A stretch of 10,866 nt of DNA from Strigomonas culicis (lineage: Eukaryota; Euglenozoa; Kinetoplastea; Trypanosomatida; Trypanosomatidae): assembly GCA_000482145.1 (NCBI GenBank), contig AUXH01000629.1, positions 1 through 10,866 of the forward strand. The letters run 5' to 3'. The notes beneath the pieces were generated by a model that had not been told where the DNA came from, did not search any database, and saw nothing but the letters and a program-made list of their open reading frames with translations. Position 1 is the first letter of the stretch. Every line of letters begins with the position of its first letter. The position numbers and the translations under genes are program-made. Below, piece by piece: positions 1-7,376 of the stretch.

Positions 1-1329
1 CCCCCCTCCACACACACACAGCAACGGATGCACATGTAGGGAAGAATAAACAGAAACAGTAAGCATGTAAAAAGAAATCTATAACAATTGTATGAAGAAC
101 CACTTGCGTGCAAACATGTATAACACTCATTGCTCACACTTTTTTTTTTAATTATTACTATTATTATTTCTTCTTATTCTTCTGTACATTTGTTTCTACA
201 ATTATTAATTTGTCATTTTGTTTTCCTTTCCTTCCTTTCCATTTCGGACACAACCATGCGCTGTTTTTAGTTCCAGCCTGTTCTTCTTGCTAGACATATA
301 AAGGCGCGTGGAAGTGCATGTACAAGGAAGAAACAATTAAAAGGATGGTGTCGTTTTTCTTTCACTTTCTCTTTTTTTATTTTGAAAGAGGGAAAGTAAA
401 CGTGCTATACAGACATTTGATGTATTACCACATCCACTTTGGTTTTTTCCTTTTCATTTCTTAACACTGTTTGTATATACATATACATATTTGTGCGCTT
501 CTCTTCTGTCTTTTCGTTGCCTGTGTTTCAGTTTATGTGTGTGTGTGTGTGTGTGTGCATGCGCGTGTGTTGTTGTTGTTTTTGTCCTGGCTCTGTTTTC
601 TTTCAATGTTCATTATTTGTTCTTCTTTTTTTTTTCCATTTTTTACCACTGTCTTCGTCTTGTGAAAAGTGTGTTTACTGTGAGGTATAAATTCATATTT
701 TTCCCCGTCGATATGCGGATACTATTACTTGTTGGATGTTGGTGTATATCTGTGCATTTTCCCTTTTACACAAATATTATCTCGTGTTCTCTTCTAGACA
801 CTTATAAAGACGACAAATACAGCAAACAGAAGGTGTGGAAGAGGAGGAAAAAAAAAAGAATAGTGTCTCTACAGATTGTTTTTCTTCCTTCCTTTTTTTT
901 TTCCCTTTAAAATTCTACTAGTTACTGATCTAAAGCTGTGCAGTTTTTTTTTTGTGGTGTTTATGTATTGTGTATTTCAGGCGTCTGCCGGTGTATCCTC
1001 TTTTCTTTTCTTTAACCCTTTTTTTTTTGTTGATAGTCAAAAATGGAATGTTCTTCGTTTTTTCCCTCTTCTTTTAAAAACTAAAAAAAAGAAGAAGAAA
1101 GGCCAGGTTTAAAAAAGAAAAAAAGGTAAATCAAAATGTGTGCTTAGAATTATTCCCCTTTTTTCATAACTGTTGTTAGTGTTTATTCAAAGTAAGGAAA
1201 ACAAATATAAAAATAATAACTAAAGAAAGTGGAGATAGATATCAACATTCATCTGAGCGTCATCCTGAACATTAAATATGTGCTTTGCGCAACCGTTGTA
1301 GTCGGTTCGAAACAAAAAAAAAAGAGGCA
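1..1329. other. AT-rich non-coding region upstream of the FHIT-like gene
   Basis: No credible gene is seen here on either strand. Open frames are short and encode only Phe/Cys/Val/Lys-rich low-complexity peptides from poly-T, poly-A and TG tracts. The region contains many T runs of 8-10 nt and a TG microsatellite at 536-557. In a trypanosomatid this is expected to be the 3' UTR of a gene lying before position 1 plus the intergenic spacer. No tRNA, spliced-leader RNA or other RNA gene was recognised by eye. Confidence 0.6.
536..557. repeat. (TG)11 microsatellite
   Basis: An uninterrupted TG dinucleotide run of about 22 nt lies inside the AT-rich spacer and is followed by short TGT/TTG repeats. 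It is typical of trypanosomatid intergenic DNA and is likely length-variable between strains. Confidence 0.9.
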
Positions 1330-1404
1330 TTCTCTTTCTCCTTTTCCTTCTTTCTATCTTCTGGTGAAGCTCACAGCAGTAGTAGTAGTGCTGTTCTTCT
1401 TTAG
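1330..1404 (+). promoter_or_regulatory. Predicted trans-splicing acceptor region of the FHIT-like gene
   Basis: A pyrimidine-rich tract at 1330-1362 is followed by AG dinucleotides at 1368-1369 and 1375-1376. A second short tract, ctgttcttctttag, ends in AG at 1403-1404. Either set would give a 5' UTR of about 110-145 nt before the ATG at 1514. No ATG lies between 1404 and 1514. The motif logic (polypyrimidine tract, then AG) is established for spliced-leader addition; the exact site is inferred. Confidence 0.5.
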
Positions 1405-1513
1405 GGACCAGGAACAAACAGAACGTATACTGAGCAAGGATCTTTTCTTTTTCCCTTCTGGAGGAAGAAAGCCGCTGCCGGCTGTGCACTACCTTCCTAT
1501 CGCAAAGCCAACG

Positions 1514-2659
1514 ATGCGCGCTGCGCTGGTGCCGCCGGCGCTGGCCGTCACGGGCGCCGGCGGCCACTACATCGTCACCGCACTCAGCAGCTCCGAGAGC
1601 TTTCGCCGCCTCCAGCAGTGCGTCGAGCCGCACGAGCGCCCGGTCGCCTTCCGGGTCCGCCACCTGCTGCCGCGCGACTGGTCGACGCTGCTGTCTCTCT
1701 GGCGCGCGCTGTCGCACCCCGCCGGCGCCTACACCTTCTCCTCCCCCGGGGACGGCGCCGCGGAGGACCTTGCGGCCGCGTCGCCGCTGAACGGCTGCTT
1801 CTTCCACGTCGTGGCGCGCGCGGCGGGCGACTTCGTGCCGAACAACCTGCTCTACCACCGGCTTCAGCAGTACCGCGCCGGCGGGGGGGACCCCGCGCGG
1901 GGCTTCGGCGCCTTCCTGCGGGCGGTGCAGGCGCAGCCGGCGCTGGCACCGGGGGCGCCGCGCGCGGCCGGCGTGGTGCCCCCGGACAGTGCGGCGGCGG
2001 CGGCCCCGGCGGCGAAGGCGGCGCTGGACCCTCTCCGCGGGGAGGGCAGCGCGCTGCAGGCCTCGGAGCGGAACGTGGCGCTCTGCTGCGCCGGCGGCGC
2101 GGCGGCGGAGCGCACCTTTGTGTTCTACCCCCACACCCTTCGCGTGGACGAGCAGGTCGCCTTCCGCACCCGCCACTTCTGTTTCGTCGTCAACCTGATG
2201 CCGATCGTGCCACTGCACCTGCTGGTCGTGCCGCTGCGCTGCGTCGGCTCGATCCACGGGCTAGATGACGGCGAGGTGGCGGACTGGGGCGCCGCCGTGC
2301 ACCTCGCCGTGCGGGTGCTGGACCTCGCCCAGGGGCTCTGCCGCGACGGGCCGTACCTGCAGCACGTCGCGCGCGGGGACGCGGCGGCGGCGGCGGCCGC
2401 CATCCGCGCGGCGGCGGCCCCGCGCGGCCACGCCCATGGCTACTCCATTGCGGTGCAGCAGGGGCGGCTGGCCGGACAGACGGTCGCGCACCTGCACACG
2501 CACGTCATCCCGTTTGACCCCGCGGGGCGCCTGGCGGGCGAGCCGGAGCCGGACGGCGTGCGGCGGCCGCCGCGCAGCGGCGCAGAGATGGCCGCCGAGG
2601 TCGCGGCGCTGCGGCACATCTTCGTTTACCTCGCCGCGAAGGAAGACACCGATCTGTGA
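1514..2659 (+). CDS. FHIT-like HIT-family dinucleoside polyphosphate hydrolase with long N-terminal extension
   Basis: The protein has 381 residues. The C-terminal half is a clear HIT domain close to FHIT. It has a FVVNLMPIVPLHLLVVPLR strand pair (about 224-242), then a segment resembling FHIT's 'FHDLRPDEVADL' (248-258). These are followed by QQGRLAGQTVAHLHTHVIP (315-333), with the catalytic triad H326-x-H328-x-H330 (H328 the expected nucleophile), and a C-terminal EMAAEVAALRHIF (358-370). FHIT enzymes split Ap3A/Ap4A through a covalent nucleotidyl-histidine, so this is likely a cytosolic or nuclear diadenosine polyphosphate hydrolase. FHIT proteins are about 150 residues, so roughly 195 N-terminal residues are extra. 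A poly-Ala insert (290-302) lies before the triad. The frame stays open upstream to an ATG at 1229, but that stretch contains the polypyrimidine tract and is AT-rich. The ATG at 1514, where GC jumps, is therefore chosen. Substrate specificity is unproven; other HIT branches are possible. Confidence 0.88.
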   Translation: MRAALVPPALAVTGAGGHYIVTALSSSESFRRLQQCVEPHERPVAFRVRHLLPRDWSTLLSLWRALSHPAGAYTFSSPGDGAAEDLAAASPLNGCFFHVVARAAGDFVPNNLLYHRLQQYRAGGGDPARGFGAFLRAVQAQPALAPGAPRAAGVVPPDSAAAAAPAAKAALDPLRGEGSALQASERNVALCCAGGAAAERTFVFYPHTLRVDEQVAFRTRHFCFVVNLMPIVPLHLLVVPLRCVGSIHGLDDGEVADWGAAVHLAVRVLDLAQGLCRDGPYLQHVARGDAAAAAAAIRAAAAPRGHAHGYSIAVQQGRLAGQTVAHLHTHVIPFDPAGRLAGEPEPDGVRRPPRSGAEMAAEVAALRHIFVYLAAKEDTDL

Positions 2660-3069
2660 GGGTCGCACCGACTGGAGGGGTCTCTGTACTGCATGATGAA
2701 CCTTTTTTTTTTTGCCTTGGTTGTTGGTTGTCGCTGTGCTGCTGTGTACAATGGGGTGCGACGGAAGTCAGAGCTGTCCTTTATTTTTCCCCCCTTGTTT
2801 TGGTTGCGCTTTTTCACTTGTTTTTTCTCCACTTTTGCTGTCCCAGAAGTAGCTGTGAAACACCTTTTCCCTTTTTTTTTTAACTCGAAAGCAAACGACA
2901 CAGGGTCATTTGTGAGGTGTCTCCTCCCACTTCTGTATGCATCTATCGCACACCTTTTATCGTTCTTTCCCTTCCTCCTCGTTATTTCCTTATTTCGTTT
3001 CGCACTAGTAGCAGACCTCATAGCCACACACCCCGCTGCTTCCTCCCCCCCCCCCCCCAACGCTCGCGC
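2660..3069. other. Intergenic region FHIT-like / MTHFS
   Basis: This 410-nt non-coding, T-rich spacer has T runs near 2702 and 2871. It should hold the 3' UTR and polyadenylation zone of the FHIT-like gene, then the trans-splicing signal and a short 5' UTR of the cyclo-ligase gene. A 14-nt C run (3045-3058) lies just before the downstream ATG. No further gene is seen. Confidence 0.7.
2953..3014 (+). promoter_or_regulatory. Predicted trans-splicing acceptor of the MTHFS gene
   Basis: A pyrimidine-rich stretch at 2953-3000 contains no AG. It is followed by three closely spaced AGs at 3007-3008, 3010-3011 and 3013-3014. Use of any of them gives a 5' UTR of about 56-62 nt without an upstream ATG, which supports the start at 3070. 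Confidence 0.65.
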
Positions 3070-4026
3070 ATGTCCAGCCCTGGCACCAAACAGGCCGTGC
3101 GCCGGGAGGCGATGCGGTGGCTGCGGCAGCACAGTAAGGCGAGCGCGGCCGAGCTGGCCGCGCAGTCCGCGCAGCTGTGCGACCGCCTCGCGGCGTATCT
3201 GTCCGCGACGTACCTCGCACCGTCGGCGGCCGCGCCGCCGTCGACGCTGCACCTCTGCGCCTATCTGCCGCTCACCTACGAGGTGAGCCTGCTGCCGCTG
3301 CTGGAGCAGCTCGCGGAGCGGCTGGCCGCCGTGCGTGTGTATCTCCCGAGCGTGCTCGTCCCGCACGACGGGCGCGCGGCCCCGTGGCCGTGGCAGCTGC
3401 CGGCGGCGGGCGCCGCGGACCGCCTCGCGCGGGTTATTGCGTTCCCGGAGCTGCGCTTCGACACGGCGGCGTCCTGCGCCGCCGACCTCGCGGCCGCCTT
3501 CCAGCCGCAGGGCCCCTACAAGATCCGCGAGCTGCACCCCGCGGCGCTGGCCAGCGTCCTGGGCGGCGCGGCCACCCCGGAGGGGGAGGGCCGCCACGTG
3601 CTGCTGTGCGACCGCTGGGAGGCGCTCTTCCCGGCCGTGCCGCGCCCGGCCGGCCGGCTCGTGCCGCCCTTGCCGGGCGGCGCGCTGGAGGTGCTGGTGG
3701 TGCTCGTGCCCGGCGTCGTCTTCGACCGGCGCAGCGGCGCGCGGCTCGGCAAGGGCGGCGGCTACTACGACCGCTTCCTCGGCTATCAGCAGGAGCGGCT
3801 CGCGCGGCACCGCGCCGGGCCGGGCGGCGCGCGGTGGGCCATGGAGATGATCGGCATCGCGCTCGACGAGCAGGTGATCGACGGCGGCCCGCTGTCGCCC
3901 GCGGCGCCGGCGGGCGGCTGCGTCGCGGCGCCGGGCGCCGTCGTGCCGCTGGAGGCCTGTGACGTGTGCATGGACACGGTGGCCACGCCCACGGGCATCT
4001 ACGTCTGCAGCCCACCGTCTGTGTGA
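3070..4026 (+). CDS. MTHFS: 5-formyltetrahydrofolate cyclo-ligase (MTHFS)
   Basis: The protein has 318 residues. This ATP-dependent enzyme converts 5-formyl-THF to 5,10-methenyl-THF and so returns the folinic acid pool to one-carbon metabolism. The family hallmark is PGVVFDRRSGARLGKGGGYYDRFL (split as PGVVFDR at 214-220 and LGKGGGYYDR at 226-235), the glycine-rich phosphate-binding signature. The N-terminal KQAVRREAMRWL (7-18) matches the usual basic ATP-contacting helix. HLCAYLPLTYEV (61-72) and PQGPYKIRELHP (146-157) fit the substrate region. The end, GIALDEQVID ... VPLEACDVCMDTVATPTGIY, fits the family's closing strands. It is longer than most MTHFS proteins (about 190-200 residues) because of Ala/Pro/Gly-rich inserts around 98-118, 160-200 and 272-290. 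The in-frame ATG at 2917 lies upstream of the polypyrimidine tract, so 3070 is the better start. Trypanosomatids depend on folate salvage, so the role is metabolically plausible. Confidence 0.92.
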   Translation: MSSPGTKQAVRREAMRWLRQHSKASAAELAAQSAQLCDRLAAYLSATYLAPSAAAPPSTLHLCAYLPLTYEVSLLPLLEQLAERLAAVRVYLPSVLVPHDGRAAPWPWQLPAAGAADRLARVIAFPELRFDTAASCAADLAAAFQPQGPYKIRELHPAALASVLGGAATPEGEGRHVLLCDRWEALFPAVPRPAGRLVPPLPGGALEVLVVLVPGVVFDRRSGARLGKGGGYYDRFLGYQQERLARHRAGPGGARWAMEMIGIALDEQVIDGGPLSPAAPAGGCVAAPGAVVPLEACDVCMDTVATPTGIYVCSPPSV

Positions 4027-4299
4027 CTCCCCATCCTCGCACCGCTCCGGCCATCGCTGCGGCCCTTTCCTCTTTTTTTTTTTTGTATAGTATTATCATT
4101 TGTCTTTGTTTTTTCCCCTTTTCTGCAATCCTTGTTACTGCGAGCGAAGAAACAGGCACATTCGAGTCACAATAAGCACCACACAAAAGAAGAAAGCGAA
4201 CACGGACCGGTGGAGGAAAAGGAAGGCTCCCACTGCTGCGAGTAAGATCCTTGTTTCTTTCATCTGTACGTGTTTACCGACTGCGTATCCGTGGGGACC

Positions 4300-4301
<2 letters not shown>

Positions 4302-4339
<38 letters not shown>
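4302..4339. repeat. (AC)19 microsatellite
   Basis: A perfect AC dinucleotide run of 38 nt runs directly into the CT-rich polypyrimidine tract that precedes the acceptor of the next gene. Confidence 0.95.
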
Positions 4340-4340
<1 letters not shown>

Positions 4341-4456
4341 ACTCTCTCTGTCTCTCTCTTCCCCTTCTCACCACAAGCCATGCTACGCGCATCATCCATT
4401 TCATTTCCATAATCTACAGCGGTAACTTCCATTTCCTTCTCTCTTTTTTCACTTAG
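4340..4456 (+). promoter_or_regulatory. Two alternative trans-splicing acceptor regions with a small upstream ORF between them
   Basis: A CT-rich tract (4341-4371) leads to the first AG at 4376-4377, and another AG lies at 4418-4419. A second pyrimidine tract (4427-4454) leads to ttcacttag with AG at 4455-4456, only 11 nt before the ATG at 4468. A ten-codon upstream ORF starts at 4380 and ends in TAA at 4410-4412. It would be in the mRNA only if the upstream acceptor is used. Site usage is inferred. Confidence 0.5.
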
Positions 4457-4467
4457 ATCTCCCGTCG

Positions 4468-5859
4468 ATGGCGAACGAAGGCCAACGCACGCCCGACACG
4501 GATCCGGCGGCGGAGGCTCGGGCACTGTGCTTCTCCTTCCTCGCCGCCGCCCGGCGCGCGCAGCAGACTCTTTCGCCGTCGCACACGGCCGAGGACACGG
4601 TGGTGACGGACTTTGCCTGCCTGCCCTCCCCCGACCCGTCCGACGCGTGGGTCGGCGCCGTCCAGCGCACCTTGGCGGCGCAGCAGGACGCCTTCGCGCG
4701 CGTCTTCGCGGCCTGCGGCGCGGCGCCGCTGCCTCGGCTGCAGGCCCACGCGCGCTATCTGGTGCACGTGCGCGTCATGGCCGTCACGCCCGCGGCGGCC
4801 GGGCCGACCTCGCCGCCGCGGGAGCGCGACCGGTGCCGCCCCCCGCCGCTCTCGCTGTACGACTTGGAGGACGCACAGGAGCTGCACATACGGCTGCGGA
4901 TGGCGGCCACCGCGGCGCGCGACCGGCGGCGGCAGAGGCGCGCGCGGCGGCTCCAGCGGCGCGGTGGCGCGCACGGCCTGTCGCGCCTCTTCGGCTGCTG
5001 CACCGCGCACGCCGGGTCCGTGGCGGCCGAGGGCCGCGGCGCGCCGGCGGAGGACAGTTACAGCGGCGCGCCCACGCCGGCCGCGATCGGCGACGTCCGG
5101 CGGCTGGCCAGCGCGTCGGAGGACGTGCGCGCGGTGCTGCTCTTCGCGGCCTGCCGCGCCCTCGGGCGGCGGCAGGCGGAGCCGCTGGGCGCCGGCACCG
5201 CCGCGCCGCCGGCGGCCGACCCCGCGGCCGACGCGGCCGAGGTCGCCTTCTCCGTCTGTCAGTGCGCCGCGCGGGCGGACGGCGACGGCGACCCAGTGCG
5301 TGACGCGCATCTCGACGCCTTCGCGCTGCGGTCGCAGCACATGGCTCTGCTCACGGACGCGCTCTTCGCGGGCGAGGCGGCGGCGCCCAGCGCGCCGTGC
5401 TTCACGCCGACGGAGGTACAGCACTGGGAGGGCCCTGCCGCCGCGGCCGGGGACGCGGCGGCGGCGGCATGGTGGGGCGCCACCGCGGCGGCCGCCAACC
5501 CACTTAGCCCCGCCGCCGCGGCGGGCGGGATGGGCCTTCTGTTTCGTTTTGCAGCGCCGCCGGCGGCGGTGCGCGCCTTTGTGGCGCAGCCCGCGACGGC
5601 GGCCGGTGCGCCGCCGTCAGCGTCCCTCTGCCTCTATTGCTGCCTGGAGCCGCAGCTGTACGTGGAGCTGCAGGGGTCCGGCGCCGCGCCGCGGGAGGCG
5701 CGCGCGGCGTGGCGGGCCGCGGTGCGCGCGCTGCTGCAGCGCCTCGTGCCGGCGGACGGTGCCGCGCCGCCCACGGCCGCCGGCAGCCACGCGCAGGACG
5801 GGGCAGAGGAGCTCCGGCAGCTGCTCGCGGACACTATGCAGCTGTTATGGGAGGCTTAG
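4468..5859 (+). CDS. Hypothetical Ala/Arg-rich protein, family not recognised
   Basis: The protein has 463 residues and I do not recognise the family. It is clearly coding: a long GC-rich frame follows two acceptor-like tracts and is followed by an AT-rich spacer. Order of features: an acidic/polar N-terminus; a possible helical region at 55-105 (WVGAVQRTLAAQQDAFARVFAACG ... LQAHARYLVHVRVMAV); a proline-rich stretch (113-128); a strongly basic cluster RDRRRQRRARRLQRR (151-165), usable as a nuclear/nucleolar signal or RNA-binding patch; and LFGCCTAH (174-181). A mixed Ala-rich middle contains SVCQCAARADGDGD (262-274) and a Trp-containing segment, HWEGP ... AAWWGATAAA (319-341). The last part is more folded-looking (LLFRFAAPPAAVRAFV, SLCLYCCLEPQLYVELQ, 357-402) and ends in a helix, EELRQLLADTMQLLWEA. 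No signal peptide or transmembrane segment is obvious. Ala-rich linkers probably reflect GC pressure. Confidence 0.8.
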   Translation: MANEGQRTPDTDPAAEARALCFSFLAAARRAQQTLSPSHTAEDTVVTDFACLPSPDPSDAWVGAVQRTLAAQQDAFARVFAACGAAPLPRLQAHARYLVHVRVMAVTPAAAGPTSPPRERDRCRPPPLSLYDLEDAQELHIRLRMAATAARDRRRQRRARRLQRRGGAHGLSRLFGCCTAHAGSVAAEGRGAPAEDSYSGAPTPAAIGDVRRLASASEDVRAVLLFAACRALGRRQAEPLGAGTAAPPAADPAADAAEVAFSVCQCAARADGDGDPVRDAHLDAFALRSQHMALLTDALFAGEAAAPSAPCFTPTEVQHWEGPAAAAGDAAAAAWWGATAAAANPLSPAAAAGGMGLLFRFAAPPAAVRAFVAQPATAAGAPPSASLCLYCCLEPQLYVELQGSGAAPREARAAWRAAVRALLQRLVPADGAAPPTAAGSHAQDGAEELRQLLADTMQLLWEA

Positions 5860-5948
5860 CGCCCAGCAGCAGGAAGGATGACGCATTAAAAAAAAAAAAG
5901 TTGCGCAGCATGGGAGTGTCAGCTGTGTTTGTGGTTGTCGCATCATCC

Positions 5949-5976
<28 letters not shown>
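5949..5976. repeat. (AT)14 microsatellite
   Basis: A perfect AT run of 28 nt lies about 90 nt after the stop of the upstream gene, probably within its 3' UTR. It is self-complementary and could form a hairpin in the transcript. Confidence 0.95.
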
Positions 5977-5979
<3 letters not shown>

Positions 5980-6340
5980 GGACACTTTTGGTTTGGGTTG
6001 AGGGTACATTTACGATGTGTCTCTCAACTAACCGTGTATATTTGAATTCAAAGGAAAAATATACAAACCAAAACGCATCTATCAAAAAAAAACAAACAAA
6101 CGAAGAAATAAGAAGCGAGTTGGACTCACTCTTTTCGCTCTTGTGGTGTTTTCTCCTGTACGCTCCCTTTCCCCTCAAAGCAAATCTATCCATAGGAAAT
6201 TTGTACCTCTCCCTCTCTTGTCTTCATTCTCGAAAACACATTGTTCTGGTACTCCCTTTTTTTAGTGTAAATTTTTAAGTGTTTGTTCGTGTTTGTGCGT
6301 TTTTTTTTTTTGTGAGAGCGGTGTCTTGGTTTCAGAACGC

Positions 6341-6436
6341 CGTTCCTCTCCTTTTTTTCTTCTTTTCACACTTTACGATTCCCTTTTTGTCCTTCTTTTT
6401 TTAATTTCCCCGCCTTGCTGTAACTTCTTGCGACAG
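6341..6436 (+). promoter_or_regulatory. Long AG-free pyrimidine tract and acceptor of the DCN1-like gene
   Basis: From 6341 to 6434 the sequence is very pyrimidine-rich and contains no AG. The first AG is at 6435-6436, leaving a single base before the ATG at 6438. An alternative acceptor (ggtttcag, AG at 6334-6335) would give a leader of about 102 nt with no upstream ATG. Which one is used cannot be told from the sequence. Confidence 0.55.
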
Positions 6437-6437
6437 G

Positions 6438-7376
6438 ATGAGTGGTGATAAATTATTTGAGCACTTGTACGGGAAGCGTGATGCGACAGCAACTGCCCCG
6501 GTGGAGGGTGTTCCGCGCTCCCTGACCACCGCTGAGTTCGAACTTCTAGAGAGAACATTCCCGGGCTGCGTGAACCTTGACAATCTGTCCATCTATGTGT
6601 TTGCCTTCACTCTTTTTGTGGCCAAGGCTCAGAGCGAGGATGACCCGGAGGTCAAACGACAGTACGAAGGGCAGCTCTTTACCATCGACGAAGGGCTCTT
6701 CATCAAGGGCGTGAACAGAATTGTGACCGCCCAACAGTGGCGCAAGTGTGCGCCCCAGAAGGGCAACTTCGCGCCTGCCATCGCCTCCATCACATTAGCC
6801 GTCCAGAAGTGCGATGAGATGCTGCGCGAGTCGGTGGCCAGGTCGACGTCCGCCACCGCGCACCCCGGTGGCTCATCCTGCACCGACGCGCGCGCCGTCA
6901 CCGGGAGCAGCAGCTTCTACCCCCACTTCATCAAGTTCCTGTACAACTGGACGCTGAAGGACCACAAGGCGTCGGCGGCCAAGGGTGGCGCGGCCGCGTC
7001 GCTCGCGTCCAAGGGCCGGTCCGCGGCCCTGACGCCGGCCCAGGCGGTCATCGCCGCGAAGGCGCGGCTCGAGCGCATCGAAGTGGCGCGCGATCTGTGG
7101 AACCTGCTCCTGTACACGCCGCCGCCGCCCGTGCCGCGGCCGCCCTTCTGCCACTACGTGCCCTTTGCCTACCTGGCGCAGTGGGACCGCTATGTGCAGG
7201 ACGAGAGCGCCTTCGTGCCCGAGTACGACGTGTCGCAGGATCTGTTTGATGAGCTGCAGCTCTTTGCGCGGCTGGGGATGACAGTGGAAGACTACGACCA
7301 CGAGCATTCTTCCTGGCCCGTCGCCATCGATGACTTTGTAGTGTGGATGCAGGAAAAGCGAGATGGCGCCGCCTGA
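6438..7376 (+). CDS. DCN1-like (DCUN1/PONY domain) cullin neddylation co-factor
   Basis: The protein has 312 residues. DCN1-like proteins bind cullins and the N-acetylated NEDD8 E2 and promote NEDD8 transfer to cullin-RING ligases. Visible PONY features: an EF-like first lobe (LSIYVFAFTLFVAKA 50-64; FTIDEGLFIKGVNRI 81-95); FYPHFIKFLYNWTL (160-173); VARDLWNLLLYTP (216-228), matching the family's 'A-x-x-x-WNL-x-L'; YLAQWDRYV (245-253); and the diagnostic end YDHEHSSWPVAIDDFVVWM (286-304), like 'YDEEGAWPVLIDDFVEF'. The cullin-binding acidic 'DAD' positions appear as D268, S292 and D298, so the middle Ala is Ser here. Low-complexity inserts at about 135-157 and 176-209, plus a Pro-rich loop (228-237), lengthen the domain. 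No N-terminal UBA domain is evident. The 5' part has milder GC than the inserts and the upstream genes. The next in-frame Met is residue 128, so 6438 is the start. Confidence 0.9.
   Translation: MSGDKLFEHLYGKRDATATAPVEGVPRSLTTAEFELLERTFPGCVNLDNLSIYVFAFTLFVAKAQSEDDPEVKRQYEGQLFTIDEGLFIKGVNRIVTAQQWRKCAPQKGNFAPAIASITLAVQKCDEMLRESVARSTSATAHPGGSSCTDARAVTGSSSFYPHFIKFLYNWTLKDHKASAAKGGAAASLASKGRSAALTPAQAVIAAKARLERIEVARDLWNLLLYTPPPPVPRPPFCHYVPFAYLAQWDRYVQDESAFVPEYDVSQDLFDELQLFARLGMTVEDYDHEHSSWPVAIDDFVVWMQEKRDGAA

Larger units (their letters stand above)
4027..4467. other. Intergenic region MTHFS / hypothetical gene
   Basis: This is 441 nt of non-coding DNA. It is T-rich at 4070-4130, A/G-rich at 4145-4225, then holds a long CA microsatellite and a CT-rich tract before the next gene. 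The layout fits 3' UTR followed by acceptor region. No gene is seen. Confidence 0.7.
5860..6437. other. Intergenic region hypothetical gene / DCN1-like
   Basis: This is 578 nt of AT-rich non-coding DNA. It carries an A run just after the stop (5887-5898), an AT microsatellite, an A-rich stretch near 6055-6105 and T-rich stretches from about 6258 onward. The expected content is the 3' UTR of the hypothetical gene and the acceptor region of the DCN1-like gene. No gene is seen. Confidence 0.7.

Noticed and set aside
1..40. Resemblance of the window start (ccacacacac-agcaacgg, then catgtag) to sequence upstream of HASP-like gene 3 (9222-9243) and to catgta near HASP-like stops
   Set aside because: The shared part is mainly a CA repeat plus a six-base word; too little to claim a further HASP-like spacer copy.
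1260..1320. GGTTCGAAAC at about 1304-1313, resembling a tRNA T-loop / B box
   Set aside because: The upstream sequence does not fold into D and anticodon arms and there is no matching acceptor stem by eye; the run of A that follows suggests chance.
1220..2257. Long reverse-strand open frame opposite the FHIT-like gene
   Set aside because: It is an Arg/Ala-rich shadow of a very GC-rich gene. The + strand frame has the HIT triad and conserved flanks, while the reverse product is low complexity.
2626..3810. Long reverse-strand frame of nearly 400 codons across the FHIT/MTHFS spacer and MTHFS
   Set aside because: It crosses an AT-rich spacer and the antisense of a clearly identified MTHFS gene, with no recognisable domain; judged an artefact of GC-rich DNA.
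4453..5424. Reverse-strand frame opposite the unrecognised 463-residue gene
   Set aside because: Arg/Gly-rich with no pattern of a folded protein. The + strand frame is longer, starts after acceptor-like tracts and agrees with the direction of all neighbours.
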